A DNA stretch of 64,000 nt from Pigmentiphaga aceris (lineage in GTDB: Bacteria > Pseudomonadota > Gammaproteobacteria > Burkholderiales > Burkholderiaceae_B). A program made the translations under genes and the position numbers. Shown here piece after piece: positions 28,844 through 36,645 of the stretch. The notes under the pieces were generated by a model. That model had not been told where the DNA came from and searched no databases. It saw only the letters and a program-made list of their open reading frames with translations. How positions within the stretch are numbered: position 1 is the first letter of the stretch; every line of letters starts with the position of its first letter. The DNA is taken from contig NZ_CP043046.1 in NCBI RefSeq assembly GCF_008119665.1, positions 1,674,001 through 1,738,000 of the forward strand. Reading direction: 5' to 3'.

Positions 28844-30889
28844 TTATCGGCGGGTGCCCAACACACCGTTCAACAGGCCGCCGACTGCGCCTACGGTGTT
28901 GGTCGTGCCACCGGTCGTGGTGGTACCACCGGTCGTTGCACCCGTCGTCGCGCCAGTCACCGTGGTCACCAGGTTGTTGACCAGACCAGTCACCGGGGCG
29001 AGCACGCCACCTGTGGTGGTGCCGCCCGTGCTGGGAGCCGGTGCAGCCACCGTACCCACCGCCACGCCTGCGCCCGCTGCGACGGTCGTGGTGGGGGCAG
29101 CCGCCGGGGCGGTCGGTGCCAGCGAGCTGGTTACCGAGGTCAGCAGGTTGGTGACCGGTGCCAGTGCACCGGTAGCCGGGGTACCGCCGGTCGACGGCGT
29201 GGTGGCACCTGCCAGGCTGCTGGTGACACCGCTCAACACACCGCCCACCGGGGCCAGCAATCCGGCAGCCGGGGCCGTCGTGCCACCGCCTTGCAGGCCG
29301 CCCGTTGCCGAGGTGAGTGCCGTGGTGACCGGAGCCAGCACGCTGGCCGGTGCACCCGGCGCACCGGCATTACCCAGGTTGCCCGTGATCGACGACAAGG
29401 CGCTGGTCACCGGTGCCAGCGGGCCGTTTGCTGCGCTCGGGGTGGCTGCACCGCCGATGCCGCTCACGAGGCCGGCGACCGGCGTCAGGATGTTGCCGTT
29501 GACGCCACCCAGCACGGTTTCGCCGACGCCGCCAATGGGCGAGACGCCTGCACCACTGACCGGCACCTGAGTCACGACATTGGTCAGCGCGCCAGTGACC
29601 GGGGCCAGCAGCGAACCATCTGCGGCCAAGCCCGCGGTCAGGTCACCCACGCCATTGGTCACGTGCGTCAGGGTATTGCGCAAGGGGGTGGGGTTGTTGG
29701 CATCGGCCTGCAGCAAGCCGCCGCTGGCAGCCACGCCTTGACCCACCTCGTTCAGCAAGCCACCCACACCGGCTGCGCCGGGCAGGTTGTTGCCGGCCGT
29801 CTGTGTGCCGACGTTGCTGACCACGCCGCCCACTTGTTGCAGCAGTCCACTTGCCGGTGCGCCGAGCTGCGTCGTGGCACCTACCGTCTGGGTCGTGCTG
29901 GTCACGCCACCCACTACCGGTACTGCAACACCGTCCACGACTCGTCCGGCCGCTCCCAGCGTGGTCTGCAGACCCAGCGGGGCCACGTTGTCTACGGCTG
30001 CTCCGGTACCCGCAAGCGTCGGTTGCAGCACGCCTTGGGAAGGATTGCCGCTGCCAAGCCCGGTCACCAGACCGTTTACGCCACCAGCTGCCTGATTCAA
30101 GGCCGTGCCCAGCGGGGTGGGGTTGTTGGGGTTGGCATTGACCAGGCCACCGGTGGTGGACACGGCATTGCCCAGCGAGGTCACCAGGGCGCTCGCACCG
30201 GTCTGCAACGGGGTCGTGGTCCCGGTGTTGCCAATCTGGGTGCCGACGCCTGCGACGGTGCTGCCCACGGTTTCAAGCAGACCGCTGGCCGGTGCACCCA
30301 GACCCGTCGTGGCACCAACCGTCTGCGTCAGGCCCGTGGTTGTGTTGACGATCGGCGTGACGACCGTATCCAGTGCCGTGCCGGTTGCGCCAAGCTGTGT
30401 ACCGACGTTCAAGGTGCCGCCTGTCAGCGTGTCCACTGCATTGCCGGCATTGCTCAAGGTGGGAGCCAGCACACCCGTGGTGCTGCCGCCGTTGTTGCCG
30501 GGGTTCACGACAACCGGAGGCGTGCCCGGGCCGCCAGGACCGCCGGTGCCCGGAGGATTCGTCACGACCGGGGGCGTACCGCCGCCACCTCCGCCGCCGC
30601 CCGTACCACCGCTGCCACCGCCCGTGCCGGTGTCACCGCCGCTGGTGCCAGGATTGGTGCCGATGATGGTTCCGCCATCGGTGCCCGTATCGCCCCCGGT
30701 GGTGCCGGGCGTGCCAATGACGGTTCCCGAATCACCGGAGCCACCGGTGGTGCCGCCAGAACCCGACGACGAGCCGCCTGCTGCCATATGACCGCCAGAC
30801 GAGCCGCAGCCCGCAAGGGTGGACAGTGCAAGCAGGACCGCTGCGGTCAGGGTTGCAGTACGGGGCGAGAATAAGGTGCGTGCAGGCAT
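28844..30889 (-). CDS. Large repeat-rich surface lipoprotein, candidate partner of the TpsB-type transporter
   Basis: A 681-residue lipoprotein of unknown function. A type II signal ends LALSTLAGC with the lipidated Cys at 28. Residues 30-135 are Gly/Thr/Ser/Pro-rich. Two related modules follow (about 140-286 and 287-426), marked by QTVGATTGLGAPASGLL at 189 and QTVGATTQLGAPASGLL at 334. The last 250 residues hold seven short units of the type VLAPVTGLV. No Cys beyond 28, no membrane segment, no TPS secretion domain. Relatives are often labelled collagen-like, but a strict Gly-X-Y pattern is not present. GGGAG precedes ATG 30889. It lies 297 bases downstream of the TpsB gene on the same strand. 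Confidence 0.85.
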   Translation of the reverse strand: MPARTLFSPRTATLTAAVLLALSTLAGCGSSGGHMAAGGSSSGSGGTTGGSGDSGTVIGTPGTTGGDTGTDGGTIIGTNPGTSGGDTGTGGGSGGTGGGGGGGGTPPVVTNPPGTGGPGGPGTPPVVVNPGNNGGSTTGVLAPTLSNAGNAVDTLTGGTLNVGTQLGATGTALDTVVTPIVNTTTGLTQTVGATTGLGAPASGLLETVGSTVAGVGTQIGNTGTTTPLQTGASALVTSLGNAVSTTGGLVNANPNNPTPLGTALNQAAGGVNGLVTGLGSGNPSQGVLQPTLAGTGAAVDNVAPLGLQTTLGAAGRVVDGVAVPVVGGVTSTTQTVGATTQLGAPASGLLQQVGGVVSNVGTQTAGNNLPGAAGVGGLLNEVGQGVAASGGLLQADANNPTPLRNTLTHVTNGVGDLTAGLAADGSLLAPVTGALTNVVTQVPVSGAGVSPIGGVGETVLGGVNGNILTPVAGLVSGIGGAATPSAANGPLAPVTSALSSITGNLGNAGAPGAPASVLAPVTTALTSATGGLQGGGTTAPAAGLLAPVGGVLSGVTSSLAGATTPSTGGTPATGALAPVTNLLTSVTSSLAPTAPAAAPTTTVAAGAGVAVGTVAAPAPSTGGTTTGGVLAPVTGLVNNLVTTVTGATTGATTGGTTTTGGTTNTVGAVGGLLNGVLGTRR

Positions 30890-31115
30890 GGAGAGCTCCC
30901 GGTAGGACGACGCGTTGGTCGTGAAGTGTTCTGGTCCAGTTATTTGTGCAATAGCTATGCCAAAACGATTTACCGTTCGTCAGATGCTGAAGCAGAGATA
31001 TTCGACCAACCGGAATATCGGCGGAAACCCAATGAATATGCGGCTTTCCGGCTTTCGAGTAATTGCGATTTTCAAGAAATCCGGAAATCGCAAATCTGAC
31101 GAATTTCGATTTTTG

Positions 31116-31158
31116 CGTAACGACGTTACGGTCACGGATGGTTCACGTAACGTTACGT
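31116..31158. promoter_or_regulatory. Two GTAAC/GTTAC palindromes, candidate operators
   Basis: CGTAACG-a-CGTTACG at 31116-31130 and ACGTAACGTTACGT, a perfect 14-bp palindrome, at 31145-31158, with centres about 28 bases apart. They lie between the TpsB stop and the lipoprotein start. The rest of the 297-base gap (30890-31186) is AT-rich; I see no gene in it. Confidence 0.5.
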
Positions 31159-31182
31159 CGCCGGGCTGTAACGCCCGACGAC
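31157..31182 (-). terminator. Weak hairpin just past the TpsB stop
   Basis: CGGGC at 31162-31166 pairs with GCCCG at 31173-31177, extended by GTCG/CGAC after a mismatch. It follows the transporter stop by five bases and has no T run, so it may only partly end transcription before the lipoprotein gene. Confidence 0.35.
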
Positions 31183-31186
31183 CCCC

Positions 31187-32887
31187 TTAATCCAACTGCA
31201 ACGAATAGCTCAGGTTAAAGCGCAGCGGCCGCTTCGATTCATTGATCGGTCGATCACCGATAGGCTTGGCGATATTCAAATCCAGGCTGTAATAACGGTC
31301 ATCGCTGAAACGCAATCCAAGCGCTGCGGATGCAAGCTGTTCCTGCCCCTGACCGGGAAGCGGTTCGGCCACACGGATGCGTGCTGTATCGAGCAGGACA
31401 TATGGCGTGACCGTCTTCAGATACGTCGTCGGCACCGCAAACTTGCGGTTCAACTCCAGTGCAAAGCCCCATCCTGAATCGCCGCCCACCGCACCCGACG
31501 GATACCCGGCCCCGAAGCGCGGGCCGCCGAAGGTGATCTGCTCTGACGGCGGCAGCGTGTCTCCACTGAACTGGGCAGCCATCGATCCGCTCAGGCCAAA
31601 GCCTGCCGGAAGCACCAGGTTCTGCGTGGCACCCAGGTTCAAGCGGGTAAAGCCAAGGTCGTAGTTGGTGGTGCTGGCCTGGCTTGCGCCCAGCCCATCC
31701 AAGCCTTTGCTCAGTCCTGCCGTCAGGCTGCGAGATTGCATGGGGCTGGCATCTGCATACGTCACATCGGCCTGCACCACACGGGTATGCGACACCAAGG
31801 CCACGTTCGCACCGTCTGCCACGCGGGTATAGCGATCAAGATTGTTGGCCGCATACACGCCCGCGCTGACATTCACACTGCGCGTATTGCTCAGCAGAAC
31901 CGGATACGCCAGCGACAGGCCGACACGTCGATTCTCGATGTTGCGGGCCAGGCCCAGCGACTGCAGTACCTTGTCGCGCGGATCTGCCTTATATAAAGAT
32001 GCGTTGCCGCGCAGGCTCAGGCCGTCGTCGCCAATCGGTTGGCGATAGGACAGCGCGTAATACTGCAGCTTGTCGCGTCCACCGGGAACGGCAGCATTCA
32101 ATTGCAGCTGCTCGGCCAGCGGCGTCATGCTGTTGATATTGACCCCGAGTATGGCGCTGGGGCTATTGCCGACCTGGCCCAGAAACACATTCCCGGTCAC
32201 TGGTTTGTGCGTAACGTTCAACACCAGCTCGGTTACACCATCTGCCCGTTGCGGTGCAGGCAATTCGGGTTTGATCTTCACCCCCGGCAATTGCGCCATC
32301 AGGTTCAGATATCGCTCAAGTGTCTCCAGGCGCAAGGGGCGATCGGCTTCGATGCGCGCAGCGTAACGTGCCATGGCGTCGTGTGCGCCACCAGCATCGC
32401 CTTCGATGCGGGTCTTGCCCACGAAACCCTCGATTACCGTGACCTTCACTTCGCCGTTGGCGAATGACTGTTCCTGTATCAGCCCGAACGACAGCGCATA
32501 ACCACGTTGCTGATACAGCTTGGTGATTTCCTGTGCACGCTCGGCCAGCTCGCCAACGGAAATTTCCTTGCCTGCCAAGGGTGTCAGCAATGCCACCACG
32601 TCGTCGAACGGAATGGCGCTGACCCCACTGACCGCAAAGTGACGGGGCACGATACGACGGGCCAGACGCGCTTGAATCTCTGGTGACACGGGTGCTGCGG
32701 GCAGCGCAACCGGCGCACTGGCCGGTGGGGCTGCCGGTTCGATCTGCGGCAGCGAATCAATAGGATTTCCACGCATCGGCGCGTCGGCAGCCTGGGCACC
32801 AAAAGCAGCCAATATGGCCACCGAGACAGACGCGTGCTTCCACCAGCCGCCTGCGCAAGGCAGGGTCTTGAATGGTTTGATAATCAT
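31187..32887 (-). CDS. TpsB/ShlB/FhaC-type outer-membrane transporter
   Basis: A 566-residue two-partner-secretion pore. A signal peptide (to about residue 36, ending FGAQA) is followed by a Pro/Ala linker, a POTRA domain (about 75-150; YQQRGYALSFGLIQEQSFANG and VKVTVIEGFVG region), a second POTRA-like part, and a 16-strand beta-barrel from about residue 225 ending in the outer-membrane signature LSYSLQLD. The lid-loop motif reads RFGAGYPSG near residue 460, where FhaC-type proteins have VRGY/RGY; the Arg is Ala here. No TpsA gene with a TPS domain is in the window; the next gene is a repeat lipoprotein. ATG 32887 fits the signal peptide. Confidence 0.9.
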   Translation of the reverse strand: MIIKPFKTLPCAGGWWKHASVSVAILAAFGAQAADAPMRGNPIDSLPQIEPAAPPASAPVALPAAPVSPEIQARLARRIVPRHFAVSGVSAIPFDDVVALLTPLAGKEISVGELAERAQEITKLYQQRGYALSFGLIQEQSFANGEVKVTVIEGFVGKTRIEGDAGGAHDAMARYAARIEADRPLRLETLERYLNLMAQLPGVKIKPELPAPQRADGVTELVLNVTHKPVTGNVFLGQVGNSPSAILGVNINSMTPLAEQLQLNAAVPGGRDKLQYYALSYRQPIGDDGLSLRGNASLYKADPRDKVLQSLGLARNIENRRVGLSLAYPVLLSNTRSVNVSAGVYAANNLDRYTRVADGANVALVSHTRVVQADVTYADASPMQSRSLTAGLSKGLDGLGASQASTTNYDLGFTRLNLGATQNLVLPAGFGLSGSMAAQFSGDTLPPSEQITFGGPRFGAGYPSGAVGGDSGWGFALELNRKFAVPTTYLKTVTPYVLLDTARIRVAEPLPGQGQEQLASAALGLRFSDDRYYSLDLNIAKPIGDRPINESKRPLRFNLSYSLQLD

Positions 32888-32952
32888 AGTAAGGCGGGGC
32901 GATCCGAGTGTCGCAATATCAGTACATATAGTCCCCGGGTTTGCTTGAGTTG

Positions 32953-33018
32953 TTCTGACTAGTTCTGACATTGCGACTAATTATTTTTGCGCGACGCCAT
33001 GTTCTGACTAATTCTGAC
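32953..33018. promoter_or_regulatory. Two 10-bp-phased TTCTGAC direct-repeat pairs in a divergent promoter region
   Basis: TTCTGAC occurs at 32953-32959 and 32963-32969, and again at 33002-33008 and 33012-33018; both pairs have a 10-base period. A weaker TTCTGAT is at 33073-33079. They lie in the 247-base gap between the divergent TpsB-type gene and the MHYT gene. A third pair and an inverted copy lie upstream of the first pilin gene. The phasing suggests a dimer binding one DNA face. Confidence 0.6.
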
Positions 33019-33134
33019 TTTCGATGGAGCTTTACGTGACGCGGTCGTTGAATGACGGTGGCCGAAGCTACGTTCTGATATTTTTCTAACATCTCGCGAC
33101 GCTTGTCGTCCGAGCTGACTACCCCGGGGCAACC

Positions 33135-33929
33135 ATGCAGTCTGGCGATATTATCTCCGTGTCCTTCAGGCCGGGGATGTTTGTACTGTCCTTTATCCTG
33201 TCTGCGCTCGGTGCGTATGTCGCGCTCGAAGCGACGTCCAAAATACGCAATGAAGATGGTGGGCTGCGTGTCGGGTATGTGCTGGTCGGTGCGCTGGCGC
33301 TGGGCGGGGTCACCATCTGGGGCATGCAGTTTCTTGGCATGGCAGCGCAGCGTTATCCGTTTGCCGTGGGTTATGAGTTCGGACTGACCTTCCTGACGTT
33401 CGTGATATCGGTGGTCGTGGCTGGGGTGGCGCTCTGGTATGTCGGCAAGTCTGCATTCAGCGCCAAGACCTGCATTGTCAGTGGCTGTGCTACGGGCGCA
33501 GTCATGGCAGGCGTCAACTACCTGGGCATGGATGCGGTGCATACGCAGGGCGTGCTGTCCTGGAGCGTGCTGGGGGTAGGGGCCTCGATTCTTATTGCTG
33601 CGGTGGCCGCCACTGTTTCCTTGTGGCTGGCGTTCAATGTCGAGAGCGAAGCCCAACGTCGCACGGCATCGGTAGTGATGGCGCTGTCTGTCGGGGGCTC
33701 ACACTATATAGGCGTGCTGGCCTGCACCTTCATCTACGTGCCCAAGCCCGGTGACAGTGGACTGATCCTGGAAGGAGCATATCTTCCCTACGTCGTTTTT
33801 GCGTTGTGCCTGGCTATGCTGGGTGTGATGAAGCTTCAACTTGCCCGCGCTGCGCGGGTATATCAGAAGCGGCTTGAGGTGCGCATGAACGAGCTGCTGG
33901 AATCGCGCGATACAACCCACCCCGGTTAA
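33135..33929 (+). CDS. Stand-alone MHYT-like membrane sensor with degenerate motifs
   Basis: A 264-residue protein with about seven membrane segments resembling the MHYT domain, a membrane sensor usually fused to GGDEF/EAL, kinase or other output domains. Here there is no output domain, only a short charged C-terminal helix. The three metal-type motifs are eroded: WGMQFLGM at 62-69 (Gln for His), VNYLGMDAV at 127-135 (Asn for His), and GGSHYIGV with His 190 kept. It may work through a partner or have lost metal binding. It lies between phased TTCTGAC repeats on both sides and next to the pilus locus, whose use it might signal. Confidence 0.8.
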   Translation: MQSGDIISVSFRPGMFVLSFILSALGAYVALEATSKIRNEDGGLRVGYVLVGALALGGVTIWGMQFLGMAAQRYPFAVGYEFGLTFLTFVISVVVAGVALWYVGKSAFSAKTCIVSGCATGAVMAGVNYLGMDAVHTQGVLSWSVLGVGASILIAAVAATVSLWLAFNVESEAQRRTASVVMALSVGGSHYIGVLACTFIYVPKPGDSGLILEGAYLPYVVFALCLAMLGVMKLQLARAARVYQKRLEVRMNELLESRDTTHPG

Positions 33930-34009
33930 TCGCAAAATTACGACTATTCGCAGAAAAGTTGCTTATAACCAATAAGTCCAAAGCAATACTTTCTAGTATC
34001 TGTCGAATT

Positions 34010-34029
34010 CTGACAAACACATTTGTCAG
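34010..34029. promoter_or_regulatory. Inverted repeat upstream of the pilin genes
   Basis: CTGACAAA (34010-34017), CACA, TTTGTCAG (34022-34029) is a perfect 8-4-8 inverted repeat built from the same CTGACA element as the direct repeats nearby. It lies about 85 bases upstream of the sigma-54-like element, a usual distance for an activator site. The gap 33930-34302 (373 bases) holds these sites and no gene. Confidence 0.55.
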
Positions 34030-34112
34030 TTCCCTCATTTAATGGCTTGCTCTGGATAATTCATAATTTTCTTTTATGAAGATCTCCAAAAGCAAAATTT
34101 TTTATGAGGATT

Positions 34113-34127
34113 GGGCGGGCGCGTTGC
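34113..34127 (+). promoter_or_regulatory. Sigma-54-like -24/-12 promoter for the pilus locus
   Basis: GGGCGGGCGCGTTGC keeps the GG and GC dinucleotides 10 bases apart, as in TGGC-N8-TTGC promoters. It is 176 bases upstream of the first pilin start. The locus ends with a sigma-54 activator gene, which supports the reading. The first T of the consensus is G. Confidence 0.5.
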
Positions 34128-34132
34128 CGAGC

Positions 34133-34149
34133 TTCTGACAAGTCCTGAC
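34133..34149. promoter_or_regulatory. Third phased TTCTGAC/TCCTGAC pair
   Basis: TTCTGAC at 34133-34139 and TCCTGAC at 34143-34149, again with a 10-base period, just downstream of the sigma-54-like element and close to its expected start point. Confidence 0.5.
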
Positions 34150-34302
34150 AAACCGTCGTCGCCTTGCTTGAGTATGGGCAGAATTAACTCACCAGATGCT
34201 TCGGATAATGTGCGAAGCCAGGGGCGGGCCGGAGAATCCCGCTGCACCCAGCGGCGGCCTGAATAAAAATCCATGCCATGGACTATGGCAATGAGGTCAA
34301 TC

Positions 34303-34476
34303 ATGAAAAATGAAATTGCTCAGTTCCTTCGTGAAGAAGATGGTGCCACGGCGCTTGAATACGGGCTGATCGCCGGCTTGATCGCTGTCGCGGTAATCGC
34401 CGTGATCGGTACCTTCACCGGCGCGCTGCAAGGTTTGTTCAATCGACTGGCTACGCGAATCGGTGCTGTTGGCTAA
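34303..34476 (+). CDS. flp: Flp-family type IVb pilin 1
   Basis: A 57-residue pilin precursor. The leader is cut by the prepilin peptidase before a hydrophobic helix; the conserved segment is EEDGATALEYGLIAGLIAV with the Glu-Tyr pair of Flp pilins. The mature pilin is the main subunit of the Tad pilus. GAGG with 7-base spacing supports ATG 34303. It lies first in the Tad locus, about 176 bases after a sigma-54-like element. Confidence 0.95.
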   Translation: MKNEIAQFLREEDGATALEYGLIAGLIAVAVIAVIGTFTGALQGLFNRLATRIGAVG

Positions 34477-34589
34477 GTCTTGAGGGTCTCGATTGTTGAG
34501 TCAGTCGGGACCCTCATCACTGGCAGTACTCACAGACTGACCAGACAGCAAAAAATTTTCATGCTCAGGGCGTGATCGCGAGGCAAATC

Positions 34590-34760
34590 ATGAAAACCCA
34601 GATTGCTCGATTTCTCCATGAAGAAGACGGTGCCACTGCATTGGAATACGGCCTGATCGCAGGCTTGATTGCCGTGGCGGTGATCGCTGTGCTTGGCACC
34701 TTCACTACCGCGCTGACTGGATTGTTCGGCCGTTTGAAGACGCTGATCGATGCGAACTAA
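34590..34760 (+). CDS. flp: Flp-family type IVb pilin 2
   Basis: A 56-residue pilin precursor nearly identical to pilin 1 across EEDGATALEYGLIAGLIAV and differing in the C-terminal tail (FGRLKTLIDAN). GAGG before ATG 34590 matches the site of pilin 1, so the pair is a recent tandem duplication. A TGAGGGTC/GACCCTCA hairpin at 34481-34516 in the gap may tune the amounts of the two transcripts. It precedes the prepilin peptidase. Confidence 0.94.
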   Translation: MKTQIARFLHEEDGATALEYGLIAGLIAVAVIAVLGTFTTALTGLFGRLKTLIDAN

Positions 34761-34837
34761 GACGCAGACAGGCGTGGCGCACCTTGTTCTTGACGGTGCC
34801 GAGCACGCCTAGTCGTGCATGACAGGGCAGGCGAGAT

Positions 34838-35392
34838 ATGAGCGGCGGGTATCTGGTCTTGCTGTGGGTGTTGTGTGGGGTGGTTTTCGTCACCGACTGG
34901 CTGTTCAGGCGTGTGCCGAATCGCCTGCTGCTGGTGGTGCTTGCTGCGTATGTGGTGCTTCGTGTGGCCGACTGGGCAGGGTTGCCGGCAGGTACCGCGA
35001 TCGACCTGCAAAGCTCGCTGGTGGGCGGGGTGCTGGCCTTTGTGTTCCTGCTGCCCTTCTACGCGTTTCGCGCGATGGGTGCAGGTGATGTGAAGTATTT
35101 CGCCGTGCTGGGCCTGCTGATGGGGCCAGCCGGCGTGTTGGTGGTGTGGTTGGCAGGTACCGCACTGACCGGTGTGCACGCTGTCATGCAGTGGATATAT
35201 GCATCGGAAGCGGTACCGGCGCTCGCAAATCTGGGCCGGGTAGCTGGCTCATGGATGGATGGCGGTGGTGGGCGGTTGCAGCGCTTGGCAACATGGATCC
35301 ACGACAAGCGTCAGGGAAGGCGGGGCATCCCGTACGCGGCATACATGGCAATTGCCGCGGTGGCGCAACCTTGGATCAGTGCCAGGCTTTGA
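34838..35392 (+). CDS. tadV: Prepilin peptidase of the Tad system
   Basis: A 184-residue A24-family aspartic peptidase (TadV/CpaA) of the inner membrane that trims Flp pilin and the TadE-like pseudopilins. The two catalytic Asp are in VTDWLFRRVPN and GAGDVKYFAVLG. It lacks the methylase domain of PilD, as usual for Tad. The C-terminal 60 residues after WIYASEAVPALA are an extra, less conserved cytoplasmic tail. It follows the pilins by 77 bases. Confidence 0.93.
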   Translation: MSGGYLVLLWVLCGVVFVTDWLFRRVPNRLLLVVLAAYVVLRVADWAGLPAGTAIDLQSSLVGGVLAFVFLLPFYAFRAMGAGDVKYFAVLGLLMGPAGVLVVWLAGTALTGVHAVMQWIYASEAVPALANLGRVAGSWMDGGGGRLQRLATWIHDKRQGRRGIPYAAYMAIAAVAQPWISARL

Positions 35393-35437
35393 ATAGCTTG
35401 CCGGCTTGTGGGTGAAGCCGGTCGAAGAGGTTGCATC

Positions 35438-36058
35438 GTGCAGCGATACGTAAAGGTGCAACGCGCAGTTCCGCTCGAACCTGTTCGAGTGTGGACCCGT
35501 GGTGGCAGCGCCAGCCGTGCGCGCCAGCGGGGGGCATATGCGGTGGAATTTGCCGCTGTGTTTCTTGCGTTCTTCCTGACTTTCTACAGCTTGCTCAGCT
35601 GGGGCCTGATCGTTACCGCGCGGCAGTCCCTGCAATTGGCTGCTGAAGAAGCTGCACGTGGCAGCCTGCGTTATCAGGCTGCGGGTACCGACGTGCTGGC
35701 GCAAATCCGTGCGCGGCTTGCCGAGGCCTGCACCCTGGCCGATGCCGCCAGCGGCTGGGTCTCTTCTTTGTCTGGAAAAAACACCAGCTGCAAAGCCGTC
35801 GTGTCCGGCACCGGGCTGTGCGGGGCCACAACCTGCTGCCTGTCTTTTGATCGCAACGTGTCATCGGGAAGCGGTTCTGGCAATGGCTGCCAGTCACCCA
35901 CTTCCGGCTGGATGGTCACGGTGCGCATCAACTACGACAACTACCGATCCTTCCCGCTGATTCCGGTGTTTCCCGGATTCAGCGCCATGTTGCCCGCACA
36001 GTTGGTGGCGCAGGCAACGGTATGGATTCCGCCGACCTCACTCGATCGAGGGGTCTGA
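35438..36058 (+). CDS. tadE: TadE-like pseudopilin
   Basis: A 206-residue pseudopilin. RQRGAYAVEFAAVFLAFF holds the processing site and hydrophobic helix shared by TadE/TadF proteins; the periplasmic remainder has six Cys and could form disulphides. GTG 35438 is chosen because GAGG lies 7 bases upstream. It is processed by the prepilin peptidase and thought to help start or shape the pilus. The next pseudopilin begins one base past its stop. Confidence 0.9.
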   Translation: MQRYVKVQRAVPLEPVRVWTRGGSASRARQRGAYAVEFAAVFLAFFLTFYSLLSWGLIVTARQSLQLAAEEAARGSLRYQAAGTDVLAQIRARLAEACTLADAASGWVSSLSGKNTSCKAVVSGTGLCGATTCCLSFDRNVSSGSGSGNGCQSPTSGWMVTVRINYDNYRSFPLIPVFPGFSAMLPAQLVAQATVWIPPTSLDRGV

Positions 36059-36059
36059 C

Positions 36060-36611
36060 ATGCGTACTGTCATGCGTCGATTCGCACAAACCGCACAAGC
36101 CACACAAACATCCCGGGCTGCACCAGCACGCCAGCGCGGCATGGCTGCCATCGAGTTTGCCTTGGTCAGTGGCGTCTTCTTCATGATGTTCTATTTCGTC
36201 GTGACTTACGGCGCAGTGTTTGTGGTGCAGCAGTCGCTGAGCCGCGCCGCCGCCGAAGGCGCGCGTGCATTGTTGACCAGCGAATTTGCGGCGTCGGCTA
36301 CACCCGGCATTCGCACGAGTTCGGTCATCGCCCCAGAACAGCTGGGCCGTGACGCCGCCGCGCGCGTGGTCGCCTGGTTGTCTGACTTTCGTCAGACGCA
36401 GTCCCAGCCAGCCATCGCACCGGCCGTCGTGGCGGCACCGAATTGCGCATCCGGCATGGCCTGCAGAACGGTGACCGTTTCCTACCAGAACTACGCGGCC
36501 TATCCACTGATTCCGTCGCTGCTGCCGTCGAGCATGATGCCGCAGTCCCTGAGTGCCAGCGCAACCGTCCAGCTCGATCCCGAGCAATGGGCACGCGCCG
36601 GTGGTTCCTGA
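36060..36611 (+). CDS. tadF: TadF-like pseudopilin
   Basis: A 183-residue TadE/TadG-family pseudopilin: RQRGMAAIEFALVSGVFFM includes the cleavage region and membrane helix, and a periplasmic part with two Cys follows. GAGGGG before ATG 36060 is inside the end of tadE, so the two are coupled. Its likely job is minor-pilin assembly with TadE. Confidence 0.9.
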   Translation: MRTVMRRFAQTAQATQTSRAAPARQRGMAAIEFALVSGVFFMMFYFVVTYGAVFVVQQSLSRAAAEGARALLTSEFAASATPGIRTSSVIAPEQLGRDAAARVVAWLSDFRQTQSQPAIAPAVVAAPNCASGMACRTVTVSYQNYAAYPLIPSLLPSSMMPQSLSASATVQLDPEQWARAGGS

Positions 36612-36645
36612 TTTCGTTTTCCATGTCCAGACACAGGTGTGATCG

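Noticed and set aside
28799-30874. A 691-codon plus-strand frame opposite the repeat lipoprotein
   Set aside because: It is a shadow of a repetitive G+C-rich gene; the minus-strand product has a lipobox, a ribosome site and modular repeats, the plus-strand one is Arg/Gly/Cys noise.
28844-30889. Collagen triple helix in the lipoprotein
   Set aside because: Gly is frequent in residues 30-135 but not every third residue over a long stretch.
34141-34200. Second sigma-54 promoter at CCTTGCTTG (34162-34170)
   Set aside because: There is no GG dinucleotide 10 bases before the GC.
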